Positions 47,292-59,820 are shown, counted from the stretch's first letter. The stretch: 64,000 nucleotides of DNA from Cymodocea nodosa (GCA_036874045.1 CM072343.1:13908001-13972000), one strand, 5' to 3'. Notes: generated from the sequence alone by a model not told the origin. A program made the numbers and translations.

Positions 47292-48906
47292 TGTTGAGTA
47301 TTTTGTTTTGATGATGTGTGTTAAATGAAAATAATCATATTTGCTCAATTACTATTGCTTGTGAAAAGAAATTAAAATCATTAATTAATACAAAAAAAGC
47401 TTACTGATATAAATACTTGTCTATATTAGATCTGAAATTATACTAAGTTAATAACTAGTCATTTCGTTGCATTAATTTCTAATTTAACTAAACGTTAAGT
47501 TAACGTGTGTTTTTATTGAAAAGCATGATATATTTTAAAGTTATATTTTCTGTATCATGTATAGTGCACGTTTAGACAACTCGTTAAGTTAGAGTGTTAT
47601 TTGTATAGAGGTCACGTGAGAACTCGTTAAGTTAGAGGCTTAAAGGTTAAAATAGGTCACGTGAGAACTTGTTAAGTTAGTGAGTAAAAGAAGAGACGAA
47701 CTCGTTAAGTTAGTGTTATACACGTGATCAAATTATAAGTTACGAATGTTATATTGTATCATGTGAGGTGCACATGTTTAACTCGTTAAGTTAACATAAC
47801 TAAACGCGTTGAGTTGCTATATTGAACACTAAGGCAACACGTTAGGTTAGCGTTATAAACTTAAGTTGTTATTTTTGCACGTGGTAAAATTATTATTATA
47901 AAAATATTTGTTTATTATTGGTTCATTGAGTAATCTGTAACACAACAGAGTTGGTTCGTTGAGTTATTGTAACACCACGGAGATGGTTCGTTGAGTTAGC
48001 GTAACACCACAGACTTAGTTTGTTGAGTTAGCTACAATACTTGTCACGTGAATTAGCACATGAGGAACTCGTTAAGCTAGAAACGTTAAGTTATATATAT
48101 ACTTACGTTACTCATTTAGTTAACATTAAAGTAACAACTACTTATTACATTGATGAAAAATTTTGGACGAGAAAGTTTATTTTGTAGAAAGTTTTTCAGA
48201 GATCTAGGACTGATGATTAAACAAAATTTGAAATGTAAACGTGGGTCAAAACGTGTGTATTTCGATGAAGGAAAAGGAAAAGATGTGAAGAAGTGGAAAA
48301 CTGGTAGTGATTAAACGTGAAGGATATGCATGAAATGAAGATACAGTATAAAAGGCATAGAATTCTCGTTGATCAAACTATCCCTGCACATCAAACGAAA
48401 AATCTTTTCAGGGATCAAACTATCCCTGCACACCAAAAGAAAAATCTTTTTAGGGATCAAAAACACCTCTTCGAGGAAAAGCTCTCAAGTGGAAGAAAAT
48501 TTAGTGAAGTATAAAAAGGTAAGATTTATGTCACTGAAGATTTGAAGTATCAGGGGAAAGCAAATTCAGTGAAGTAGAGAAAGACTATATATTCGTCACT
48601 GAAGAATTACTGAAGAAGAAAAAGAAGAAGAAATATCTCAAACAGGGAGAAATGTTTTAAATTTCGCAAATTAGTTTTCTCTATTTGTAGTTATGAAATT
48701 GTTTAGATGATACATGGTATCGAGATATAATTGCATCTACAATTTCTGAGGAGAATTGAATTGTATATTGTAATTGAAACCTTGAATAAAAATGATTTTA
48801 TGAAAATAGTGTCTCGACTTGTTTTTAATTATTGAAGTTTCAATTATAAACGAAAATGTTGAAAAACACAATTCACCTCCCTCTTCTGTAGCCATACGAT
48901 CCTACA
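47292..48906 (+). repeat. S4 5' LTR (1615 bp)
   Basis: TGTTGAG to CCTACA. Like S2 it has tandem 36 bp GTTCGTTGAGTTA units (47930-48030) instead of the TATCCGAA module. TATA at 48347-48354, with hairpins at 48380-48415 and 48422-48457. A 65-codon ORF over the hairpins starts upstream of the TATA box and is not a gene. Confidence 0.94.
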
Positions 48907-48908
48907 AG

Positions 48909-48920
48909 TGGTATCAGAGC
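48909..48920 (+). promoter_or_regulatory. S4 primer-binding site (tRNA-Met type)
   Basis: TGGTATCAGAGC two bases after the LTR, as in S2. Confidence 0.92.
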
Positions 48921-49106
48921 TTTGTTAATAATCTTTGATATAAAATCTATACCAACTTATTTAAAATCATTGCTTATTCTGCCTTCCTTGTTTTTAAATA
49001 GAAATTAATATCTGAAGCATACGTTTAACCATCTTGATTTAAGGCTCAAGGTGTTTTAAAGTTTTAAACTATTTAAAATCAAATAGGTTGAAAAATCTAA
49101 GGTAAG

Positions 49107-50051
49107 ATGGCTACTAGAAATGGTAATTTTTCTTTATATGAAGGTCAAAATCTTAATCGTCCTCCTTTATTTGATGGAATACATTTTGAATATTGGAAAT
49201 ACAGGATGACAGTCTTTCTTCAAAGTATAGATCATAAATTGTGGTTCATGATTTCTAAATCATATACTCCATTAACTACCCCTTATAATACTTGGACAAT
49301 TACTGAAAAAGAAAATGAAACTCTGAATGCTAAGGGCTTAAATATTTTAGTTTGTGCATTGAGTTATGAATAGTTCAGTAAAGTATCGGCATATAAATCT
49401 ACTTATGAGGTGTGGCATGCATTAGAAGTTTCACGTGAAGGTACTTCTCAAGTTAAAGAGACTAAAATAAACATGTTGATTCACAAGTATGAACTCTTTA
49501 AGATGCATGAAGACGAAAGTATTTCTGAGATGTTTTCTAGATTTCTTGACATCATAAACTCTCTAAAATGCTTAGGAAAGAATTTTGAACAAAAGGATTT
49601 GGTGAGGAAAATTCTTAGATCCCTAAGTTCTAAATGGTCTCAAAAAGTAACATGAATTGAGGAATCACGAGATTTAAATGTTTATACCATGAATGAACTT
49701 ATAGGAAACTTAACTGCTTATGAAGTTAAATTAAATGAATCACTGAGTCAAAACAAACTAAAAATGAAGAAAGAAATAGCCTTCAAAATTAATTCAAATT
49801 CTGATATATCTACTGATTCTGACGAGGATTTGATTTTGCTGACTAGGAAATTCAAGAAAGCATGGAAAGTTAGGAAACAGCAAAGGAATAAAGATAACAA
49901 ACCCTCAACATCAAAGTCACTGAATGACAAGAATTCTTCATCTAGAAAGTATGTATGTTACAACTGTAAGAAACCTGGACATCTTTCCCCAGATTGTCCT
50001 ATAAGGAAAAATGAAAAGCAAAGTAGGACAAATCAGAAGAAGATGGCTTAG
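49107..50051 (+). pseudogene. gag: S4 gag
   Basis: Starts MATRNGNFSLYEGQN 200 bp after the LTR. Gag core, acidic DSDEDL segment, and a knuckle CYNCKKPGHLSPDC near 49957-49998. Stops: TAG at 49371 (CAG in S1 and S2), TGA at 49653 (TCA in the others) and TAG at 50049 (CAG in S1). It keeps the reading phase that S1 loses after the knuckle. Confidence 0.9.
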
Positions 50052-50084
50052 AAAACTCAGAAAAAGTTTTACAAGAAAAAGGCT

Positions 50085-50640
50085 TTGAAGGTCACTTGGG
50101 ATGACACGTCTGAAGAGTCTGAATCTATGGAATTATCATCAAAATCTTCACATTCAGAAGGAGAACAAGAGTTAGAAGACGTTACTCATGTGTGCTTCAT
50201 GGCAGATGAGTTTGAGGTAATATCTAATCTTGAAGTTATTCAGATTTTAACTTTGATGAATTATTATGTGCTTATCATGCATTATTACAAAAACTTAAAG
50301 TTTGTAAACTGGAAAATAAGAATATCAGAAACTCTTTATCCATTGTGGAAGAAGAAAATTGTTTCCTATCTACTACTTTAGAAAAGTTTAAATGTGATAA
50401 TGAAAATCATGCTAGAGATTTGCGTAAATTTAGATTTAATGAATGTGTCTTGCATGAACAAATACAAAATATAAATGTTGAAAAATTAAAGATAGAATCT
50501 GAAAATGAAATCTTGAGAAAAAATATAAATGAACTTGAATTAGAGATTGATAAATTAAAACTAAGAGAGCTAGATTTAAATTCTACCATTGAGAAATGGA
50601 ATTTAAGACAAACTAAATGGAATTTAAGTTCACCTAAATA
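50085..50640 (+). pseudogene. S4 gag-pol linker with coiled coil
   Basis: Acidic Ser/Glu-rich segment, then a coiled coil of Leu/Ile heptads with Lys and Glu (50345-50610), matching S1 1191-1445. It ends at the junction with G-R. Confidence 0.75.
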
Positions 50641-50645
50641 TTCTT

Positions 50646-50918
50646 TTAGCATTTAAAACATAACTGTCCGGTACATGCAATATAACTCTCCAAACTAACA
50701 GAAAATTCGGATACTAAATAATTAAAAACCAACAACTTGCCGATAGTTCAGAAATGTATTAAATTAATGCTAATTTCCTAGAATTATGTAGATTCTTTCA
50801 TCAAAGCATATAATAGTGCAATAATAACATAATGGCTAAATTTTCATATGATAAGCTAAAAATTATGTAATTAACCATCATATAATCGTTAATATTATGC
50901 ACTTTTTCATTCTAAACA
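50646..50918 (-). repeat. G-R 3' LTR start, truncated
   Basis: Begins TGTTTAGAATG beside the tract GTATGGGGGA (50921-50930) and matches 23070-23338 of G-L, with TAACTGTCCGG and TTCGGATAC motifs. Cut at the S4 junction. Confidence 0.8.
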
Positions 50919-50930
50919 CTTCCCCCATAC

Positions 50931-52700
50931 TTAAATTTTGCTAGTCCCTTAGCAAACTAAGATCTAACTAATTGGTCTTTCTAAAGTGCTAGATTTAATT
51001 CTTCATTTCACTCTTCTTTAGAATAATAAATTAGATTACTATATAGATATTCTGTATGCTTCAGTAATCTATTTTAACTTTGTTTTCTCCTCTTCAACCT
51101 ACAAATATATTTAGAATATATGTAAATTACATACAAAATATATCAGCATCACATAGGTGTTAATTATATTATCATTTTTTTCTTTTCAACATCTGTCATC
51201 CTGAATTTTCCAATAAGATTTCTAGAATTAATTTCAAGTACATATGAATCAAAACACAATCCAATTCAATATGATTAAGACAAGTAGAATAAAAAATTGT
51301 ATCTCAAATAAACAACTTCAAAAGTCTAATCTAGATTCATACTTTAGCAATTTTAGATAACAAAAAATATACTCAATTCAAAAGATATCTGTATTTCACA
51401 AAACACTTGTATCTTTTCAAAACATTATATGCATATTTGTACTTTTAAAAGTTAATTTGACAAGCTTGAATCATACAAAAGCTTTCTAGTGTACCCATGT
51501 ATCGAGCTTTCAGTCAGCAATCCCAAATCTGATCAGGATCTTAGGTTGCCAGATTTAAAGAGTCCTTTTTCAAGTCAACAATCCTTACATACCTATCTCC
51601 TCAAGTACAAAAAGCTCGTGATCAAACATGTCAATAAACTCTCAAAATTTTTCTCTTTTTTTCCTCTTTTTTTCTTTTCTTTTCAACACAGTATATGAAC
51701 GTATTTCATTAATACAGATGCAATAAAACACAAATCTCGTATATTCCTGCTCTTATTATTTACTGAAAATATGAATCCATATCAATAAGCTCATACTTTT
51801 TCTATAATTTAATAAGATCTACACATAAATCATTCTATAAGTTTAATCAATCAAATTAAACGTATCATTGATCATATGTATTTCCTTTTATCCAAAAATC
51901 AACAATTCAGCTCTTTCAGGATTTCAGATAATTTACTGAGTTTCAGTTAAACATTTTGATTTCTTTTTAAAATTGTGAAATTGTTAAACTCATAAATTTC
52001 AGCAAAAGCATAAGATACTATATCTAGATTTGTATGAGTAGTAAAATTAGTAGCATCTTATATAAGATTATAAATATAACATTTCAGTAGTTATAGTTTT
52101 AAATTTTTTTTTTTTTTTTGCAGTTTCAATTATTAGATAGTTATAGCAACTTCAACTTCCATAGAACTTTTGCAATACTATTTTAATTCTTCTAACTAAC
52201 AAAATTACATAGCTGTTACTTTAATTACCTCCCCCCCATACCTACATTTTGCATTGTCCTCAATGTAAAAGATTTCTCAGTAAATACAGTAATTGCAGCA
52301 GGCATGAATATTGTTTCGTTGACTTAACACTTAACTCAACGAACTTAATTTGTTGAGCTAATGAATAACTCCACGAATTGAGTTTAAATGTAAATTTAGG
52401 ATAAGTAATTAATTACATACCTTGTTTTGTTTGTATCTCCTTCTATATATTTCGATTTTTGATTCTGAAAAACTTTTCATTCACAGATAAAAGTAGAATA
52501 TATAACAAAATAACATTTAACAGATATTGATAAATCAATGTCTTGTGTGGAACCCAGGCTCCTATGCCTTTGGTGGCTCACAAGCAAGCCAGTTGGTTTC
52601 CTAGAACAGATACCAACAAACTGGATTGATATTTTTGTTGTTTTTTTTTTCTAAAAATAAATGCAGACTACACATAACATTAAAAACATATAATCATACT
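50931..52700 (-). other. G-R noncoding 3' tail
   Basis: Collinear with the G-L tail, including the block homologous to S1 (51480-51900), the second purine tract (52229-52237) and motif copies CGTTGACTTAAC, TAACTCAACGAAC and TTTGTTGAGCTAA at 52315-52360. No gene. Confidence 0.75.
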
Positions 52701-53279
52701 TTAAGAACATGACTGAAAAGTAGTAATAAATGGAATAAACGTGTCAGTCCAAGCAAACTTTTTTGGCATAATTCTTCTTGCTATCAATTCTGTTTCAATG
52801 CAATCTATTTTCCTTTTTAATTTGTAAACTTGCAGTATGTTATCAATACTAAATATAAGTGTATTTCCATTAATGAAATGAAATGCAGAAAGAGATCCTC
52901 TTCTATCACAATATAGTGTAGCTGTTTCTATTTCTACATCTATTTCAATATATTCCTCTTCCCACTTCCATTCAATTAGGTCTTTTATAATCCATATTTG
53001 AAATTTCTTCAATTCATCCCACCACCTTATCAGACATAAAGTAGGATTATCATATTCATTATACCACATTCCTAATTGAATTTTATCATATTCTGCAGAT
53101 GGTGGTTTAGCTATATCACTTGCTATAGGTAATATTTCTATAAAATCATCATAACTGTCTATGCTTACTATGTATAAATCAGATCTAAATGCAATTGATA
53201 TATCTATGACTAGATATATATATCCATCAAGTATCACATGTATGTTGTTAATTAATGATTTCTGTCCTAGATATATCAT
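52701..53279 (-). pseudogene. G-R F-box gene, C-terminal part
   Basis: 192 open codons matching the last part of the G-L protein, with the same end (FIPFITTFQSCS). The start and the linking 147 bp are lost at the Sirevirus insertion. Conservation of length and frame against G-L across this part is high. Confidence 0.8.
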
Positions 53280-54705
53280 ATGCCTTTTATACTATATCTT
53301 CATATGCTTAATCAACGAGAACTCTATGCCTTTTATACTATATCTTCATTTCATGCATATCCTCCACATTTAATCACTACCAGTTTTCCACTTCTTCACA
53401 TCTTTTCTTTTTCCTTTAACGAAACACACACGTTCTGACCCATGTTTACATTTGAATTTTCTTTAATCATTAGTCTTGGATCTCTGAAAAATTTCCTGCA
53501 AAATAAACTTTCTCTTCCAAAATTTTTCATCAAGTGTAATAAGAAGTCGTTGCTTTAATGTTAACTAAACGAGTAACACAAGTAGACATTAACTTAACGC
53601 TTCTAACTTAATGAGTTCCTCATGTGCCATTTCACGTGACAAGTACTGTAGCTAACTTAACGAACTAAGTTCATGGTGTTACGCTAACTTAACGAACCAT
53701 CTCCGTTGTGTTACGATAACTCAACGAACCAGTAATAAACAAATGTTTTTATAATAATAATTTTACCACGTGCAAAAATAACAACTTAAGTTTTATAACG
53801 CTAACCTAACGCGTTGCCTTAGTCTTCAATATAGCAACTCAACGCGTTTAGTTATGTTAACTTAACGAGTTAAACATGTGCACCTCACATGATACAATAT
53901 AACATTTGTAACTTATAATTTCACCACGTGTACAACACTAACTTAACGAGTTTCATCTCTTCTTTTACTCACTAACTTAACGAGTTCTCACGTGACATAT
54001 TTTAACCTTTAAACCTCTAACTTAACGAGTTCTCCTGTGACCTCTATACAAATAACACTCTAACTTAACGAGTTGTCTAAACGTGCATTGTTCATGATAC
54101 AGAAGATATAACTTTAAAACATATCATGCTTTTCAATAAAAACACACGTTAACTTAACGTTTAGTTAAATGAGAAATTAATGCAATGAAATGACTAGTTA
54201 TTAACTTAGTATAATTTCAGATCCAATACAGACAAGTATTTTTTTCAATATGCTTTTTCTGTATTAATTGATGATTTTCATTTCTTTTCACAAGCAATAG
54301 TAATTGAGCAAATATGATTATTTTCATTCAGCACACATCATCAAAACAAAATACTCAACACCAAGCAATTTCAGAAAAGGAGCTACAAACGTAAGAAGTT
54401 TGGAAATAAGACAACTAGAGAAGAAGAGATACAGAAGCTAAGCAAAGACAAAGAAAGATCAAGTTTTATACAATTCAAAATTAGTTTTCAATAAGAGCTT
54501 TATTGTTATATTCGAATTGTATATCGAACATTTTTGTATCAAAACCGTGAAGAAGGGAATTGAGCTGAAAAGATATTGTAAATTCTGTTTTTAAATAAAG
54601 AATAGAATTTCATTTACGTGTGTTTTGTGCTCTTGTTTTATTTGCTAGTATTTAATTACTAAAGACACAATTTACCCCCCCTCTTGTGATACAGACGATC
54701 CTACA
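53280..54705. repeat. Two Sirevirus LTR pieces (S5 -, S6 +) in the F-box gene
   Basis: S5 is a minus-strand S-family LTR from its exact start TGTTGAG (54360) to about 53310, past its TATA box. It carries the three-unit GTTCGTTGAGTTA array. S6 (54361-54705) is the end of a different Sirevirus-type LTR on the plus strand, ending TTTACCCCCCCTCTTGTG...CCTACA. S5 inserted into S6; a later deletion removed the S5 end, the S6 start and part of the F-box gene. The joint holds a 24 bp copy of the TATA region (53280-53303 repeats 53326-53349). Confidence 0.75.
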
Positions 54706-55117
54706 CAATTGGTACTTCATATCTATTAGGCCTACCTATATTCCATTCTTCTCATGTGAGAGGATTTCTAATTAACATATCAGGTAACAGAATTGCATAC
54801 CTTGGTTTGGTTCTATATATAATTAATCTTTTATCCATCCCCATAATATGATCTATTCCTTCTAATGTATTGGGTGGAATTCTAGCAGTTTCTTCCATAT
54901 TCAGATATTCATAGCTAATTGAACTACGATTAAATGACTTCCATAAAAATCCATCTCTAATCTTAGTCATTTTTGCAGCTTGTAGTCCATGAAAATATTT
55001 TTCTCTAACATAGTCTTTAATATCCTTTGATACACAATACAATCTACACGGATCTTTAGCTAACAAGTTACTTAGTACTTCCCTTAGTGCGTCCTGCGGT
55101 AATTTCATCAATTCCAT
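54706..55117 (-). pseudogene. G-R F-box gene, N-terminal part
   Basis: Starts MELMKLPQDALREVLSNLL; the F-box continues to about residue 45 and the frame runs through the position where G-L has a TAG. It stops at TGA near 54752. The ORF could start 66 bp further upstream, but G-L supports this ATG. Together with 52701-53279 this is the same gene as in G-L. Confidence 0.8.
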
Positions 55118-55331
55118 CTGTTGGGATTCTGTATGACATAAACAAAAATTAACAGAGACAAAATTAACATAGCTACTACACATCCTCGTGGAGTTAGGCC
55201 ATAACTCAACGGATTAAGCTCGTTGAGTTAAGTAATAACTCTACGATACTATTAACTATAAGTAAACTTACTTCTTCTTCTTTTTTTTTTATATTTACTA
55301 TATTATACATAGTTACTTCAGTTATACTACT
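55118..55331 (-). promoter_or_regulatory. G-R gag/F-box spacer with motif cluster
   Basis: TAACTCAACGGATTAAG, CTCGTTGAGTTAAG and TAACTCTACG at 55200-55245, as in G-L. Confidence 0.5.
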
Positions 55332-56664
55332 TCATTCGGTTACCCTCCCAGAGGAGGTATCAATTTCATTAACAGTTCTATTAATAGGGTTAGGTACTGC
55401 TTGCATTGGCAATCCTCTAGTAGGTCTAACTTCTATTGATTCTTTCTGTCTAGGGGGTATATTTCTATTTATATTTTGATTTTGAATTGTAGCATTTCCA
55501 AATACAAAATCTAGACGATTGTTTAATTGTTGAATTATCTTTTCTAACTTCTATATTCTAGATCCTTGTTCAATTAATGCTTCGTAATTTATATTCTTAT
55601 CATTTATATTTTCTCCTACCTGGAAATTGTTGTTTCTCCAAGATAAATTCAGGTGATTTCTCCAATTAGGGTTATACGAATTTCCAAAGTTATCTTTCTG
55701 GTTTCTAGCATAAATAATATCTAAGTCATTAACATTTGCACTTTTTTCTACTAGTTCTGATTTAATGATAACTCTTCTATTTTTTTTGTTAATTCAGTTA
55801 ATTTAACTTCAAGCATAGGGCTTGAATCCCCTTAGAAATATTCTTTTATCTACAATAACTTCAGTTGTGTTCTCCCACTATGCAGTTCTTTTTGCAAAGT
55901 TTTCTAAGTATGTCTATTCTTCTTCACTACACAATTTTAAAAATATATTCTGACAATTAGATTCTAATAAAGATTTCGTTGAAACATCTATGCCTTCATA
56001 AATTATACCTATCAATTGCGCTTTACTCATTGCATGATGTGGACATTGAGTTAGTAAATCTTTAAATCTTTCAAAATATTTCCAGAATGATTCTCCCTAT
56101 TTTTGGCTACACATTAATATTTCCTTTTTCTTTTTAATCGTTTGATGTGTTAGATAATATTTTTCCAAAAAAATAGAGTCAAATTCAGTCCATGTAGAAA
56201 TTGAATCAGGCGATAGAGTATATAACCATCTCTTAACTGTCTTTTAAAGCAAAAGGGATATATCTAAGTTTAATAACATCTATACTCATGTTCGGCATTT
56301 TCATCATTTAACAAACTTCATTAAATTCTCTAAGGAAATAATAGGCATCCTCTCTTTCTAATCCATGAAAATGTGGCAATTGACTAATATAATTAGATTT
56401 CAATTCAAACCTATCTCCCTCAAAGTTTGGCAATCGAATACATGAAGGTTCATCAACTAATTCAGGATACAGAATTTCCCCTAATGGTTTCTCTACTGGA
56501 GTAGTCATATCTTCGTTCTCTTTTAAAGAAAGGTTAGCTACACCCCTGAGGATTTTGTTAAAGTCCAATTCAGAAAATTTTTTAGTACGTCTCTGTGTTG
56601 AATAATCCTGTGTAGATATTCTTACTAATCATTTAGTGCTAGGTGAATGAATCCATGTGCTCAT
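55332..56664 (-). pseudogene. gag: G-R gag core
   Basis: Same gene as in G-L, starting MSTWIHS at 56664 with the SCIRLPNFEGDRFELK and FHGLEREDAYYFLREF blocks and an NPNWRNHLNLSWRNNN block late in the protein. It has more stops and at least two small deletions (near 56245 and 55830). No CCHC knuckle. It ends at TGA 55332-55334. Confidence 0.83.
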
Positions 56665-57555
56665 AAACTCTTAACATAAAATAAGATAGCAGAAGATTAA
56701 TTACATACCAATCTAAAGCTTTATATTCAGTAAATAATTGTTGACAAATGAAGTTGAATCAACTACTTCTCCTTCCAGTTCCCCAATGAATTTTCTTTTC
56801 TCTCACAAGTGCTGGTAACTAGTAAATAACATTTTGTTCTATATTTATAATGCACGTCCATAAAGCAAATGAATCTTGTTACAAGAACGTGATTTGTAAC
56901 ATGCAGTATGGTTCCTACTTTTATGGTACGTGTGCCACTTCTAATTTCAAATTTTGGTAACCGCTAGACCCACGAAGTTTCGTTCGTGGCTAAAAGAATA
57001 ACTGTTTAACTTAATCCATGAACTAACCTCGTTGAGTTACAGATAAATCAACGGAAAAGCTTCGGTTACTACTGCTAACTCCACGAACTAACCCCGTTGA
57101 GTTAACACTTAGCAGATTTTCTAAACTTACTCCTTGTATATACTTTTCTACTCTCCTACATTTTTCCAACTTAAATAAAGTTAAATACATGTCATTAATG
57201 CAGTATTCTAATTAAAGCTCATTTAAATCTGAGCATTATATAAATTTGTAACTTGCAATTCATTTCATGTTATGTAGAATTTAAATTTTTCTTTGCAGCA
57301 TGTAGATATTTTCAAGCATTAATTAGTTACTGTGCCTTTAATCTTGTCATTTAGCAAATTTACATATCTTTTAAACAATCTTGCATTTTGTTCAAACCAT
57401 TATATAATATTCAATATAGCTCATCCATTTCATCATTCTCAAACATGAATGAAAAATACATCTGAAAAACATACATTCATTAATATGAATAGTATACATT
57501 ACAATAACTCAGATATTTTTCATACAAATGTACACAAGTAGACGAACAATACAAT
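56665..57555 (-). promoter_or_regulatory. G-R ORF2-gag spacer with TATA-like box
   Basis: TAACCTCGTTGAGTTACAG and related copies at 57025-57110, then TTATAAATATAGAAC on the minus strand (about 56838-56853), then a leader into gag. Fewer motif copies than in G-L. Confidence 0.5.
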
Positions 57556-59820
57556 TTAATCTCTTCTCCTAAGTTCATCTACTTCCTTCTAGAGTCTTTC
57601 TACTTGTTGCTCTAATAGGTTAATTCTTTCTACAACTCCTGTAACTCCTCCAGAAGGTTCAGCAATTTCTACAGCAGCATAGTTTCGGTACTCTTTTACT
57701 GAAATGGTTCTTGATCTTATCCTTTTGGATGCCCATTTCATGAAATCAATACTATCCACCATCAGTAGTGGAATCAAATCTCCATAAAATAATTTCTTCT
57801 TTACTGCTTTCAGCTTGGAGATAAATACTTTGTACCAATTAACTTGAATTTTGTTTACAACTGCATAAGTAGCCCACTTGACAAATTAACTAAGTTCAAT
57901 GTTGTGGCCTTGTCTTTGATAAACAGTTTTTACCAATATGACTGCGATCATGTGTGCCTTTCCATTTAAGTACTTCAGTCTATTCAATTATGGCACACTA
58001 GGGTCGATGGCTATGCACTATTTAATTTCCTATTCAACCCATTCCACTACAGTTGTCTCTTCCAGAATTTCAATTCCTTCATTTCTCAGTCCGAAAATAT
58101 TGTGGAGAACCTCTGGTGTTATCTATACATCAACTTTTTTCACGTTGGAAATTAATCCTCTAGTTCCTTCTCTCAAATTTGCATAAAAGCATGGCACTAA
58201 ATTCTCATATACTACATGCCTTCTCTACTGAGAAATAAACTGTAGTAGACCTTGGAACTCAAATAAATCTTTGATTTCTTGCATTCCGTCCCAATTTACT
58301 AGTCTACTATAAATGATATCATAACCCCTAATCTCTTGGTATTTGTTATAAGCTTCCTGACTCCAAAAGTATACTTCATTTAAAACTGTTGCCTCCAAAG
58401 GGTCAGGAATATGAATTTGTTGCTCTAGAGGGGTTTGTTCTTGAACTTCCTCTTCCAAATGCTGAACTTAGACTTGTTGAAAATGCTCTTCAGATTCCTG
58501 AATATTTGCTTCTGTCTATGGTGGTGAGCCAACAGAACTCTCCACTCTGTCTTGAATACTTTCCATAAATTGCTGAAGAGTTTCTTGCTCTTCAATGGAA
58601 TCTGTAGAGTCATTTCTTTCCATATATACTTGTTCAGCTTCTTGTTCATTTTCTTTTCTTTCTACTTCCTCCTGACTACCAATCTACATTGTAACTGTTC
58701 TTTCTAATTCTGTAGCAGATTGAGATGGAGTTACAAGCAAATCAACTTCTGCCCTAATTTCTGTTTCTTCTTCTTGTATAGGCGGCAGACTAGTTTCAGC
58801 CTGTTTTTCTTCTTCTCTTTGTTCTTGCTGCTGCTACTCCTGCTCCTCCTTAGAATCGGATAGCAAGTTTACAAAATTTGGCTCTGTAGGCTCTACTGAC
58901 ATTTGTATTTCAGATTTAATCTCATCATGATATTCAGACACTATTTCTTTTCCTTTCCTTTTTCTGATTAATTGTGTCTGGTCTTTCTCTTCCTCATCTG
59001 AAATTAAATCCAAAAAAATAGGCTCTGCAGGCCTTTGAGTCATAAGTACTGGCTCTTCCTATTTAACTTTTTCTATAATTACTGGTCTCGAATGGCCAGC
59101 TTCATCTCCTTTTGCAGCAGGTTTGGCAGAAGCTTCTTGATGTTGTTCCACTTTGATTTTATATTGAGCTTTCAACTTTTCTGCAACCCTCTTTTTGTAA
59201 AGTGCATCAAATACTAGGTGTGCTTTAATCACTGCCAAATCTTCTAATTCTCCTTGGTTTTTCCCAACTTGAACCAGTTCTTCAAATTCTCTTAATTCTT
59301 CTTCATTTGAAGGCCCCATAACTACCACCCTTTCTAATGGTTTAGGAAGTGGATTTGAAGGTCCAAGCTACTGTTCCTCAGGAATAGGTCTTTCAGCAAT
59401 TGGCTCCTCTTGTCCTTCAGTTGCCTTTTCTTCATTTTCTTTCCTTTCTTGCTCCCAGATCGCCCATTTAGCTCGTCTACAGATTCGTCTTTTGAACCAA
59501 AGCCGGGACTTACGTTGGATTAATTCTAGGGCAACTTCGTTGTTTGGCCTTATTTTTCTTTCCTTGCTTACAACAATTTTCGTAATAACCTTTATTCTTG
59601 TTTCCATTATTTGAGGTATTTGTATACCCAAATCTAATAAAACTCTTCTGAAGTTGAAAAGTTTAGATTCTACCTTTTGTAGTTCTTTTTCTCTTGTCGT
59701 ATTTCTGATTTTCTGCCTCGTGTGCCATTCCTCTAATTCTTTAAGAAATTCTGAAGTGTCTATTGCCTTTTCCCAGAACTCAAGTGTCATCTTCCTCATC
59801 GTGGAGTTATGCAATGACAT
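57556..59820 (-). pseudogene. G-R ORF2
   Basis: About 755 codons beginning MSLHNSTMRKM. Helical basic start, acidic middle with FLDLISDEEE and FVNLLSDSKEE units, conserved domain with NEVYFWSQEAYNKYQEIRG and DLFEFQGLLQF, and the INWF/KKLFYGD region with stops. Premature stops are mainly TAG and fall at different CAG codons from those in G-L (for example the Gln-rich run at 58827-58850 against 30026-30048). Homologous to S1 ORF2. Confidence 0.8.

Larger units (their letters stand above)
47292..50645 (+). mobile_element. Sirevirus S4, 3' truncated
   Basis: LTR, primer site, gag and the coiled-coil linker of an S-family element, ending abruptly at about 50640 where a minus-strand G LTR piece begins. 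Pol, ORF2 and the 3' LTR are absent, so its second target duplication cannot be checked. Confidence 0.9.
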
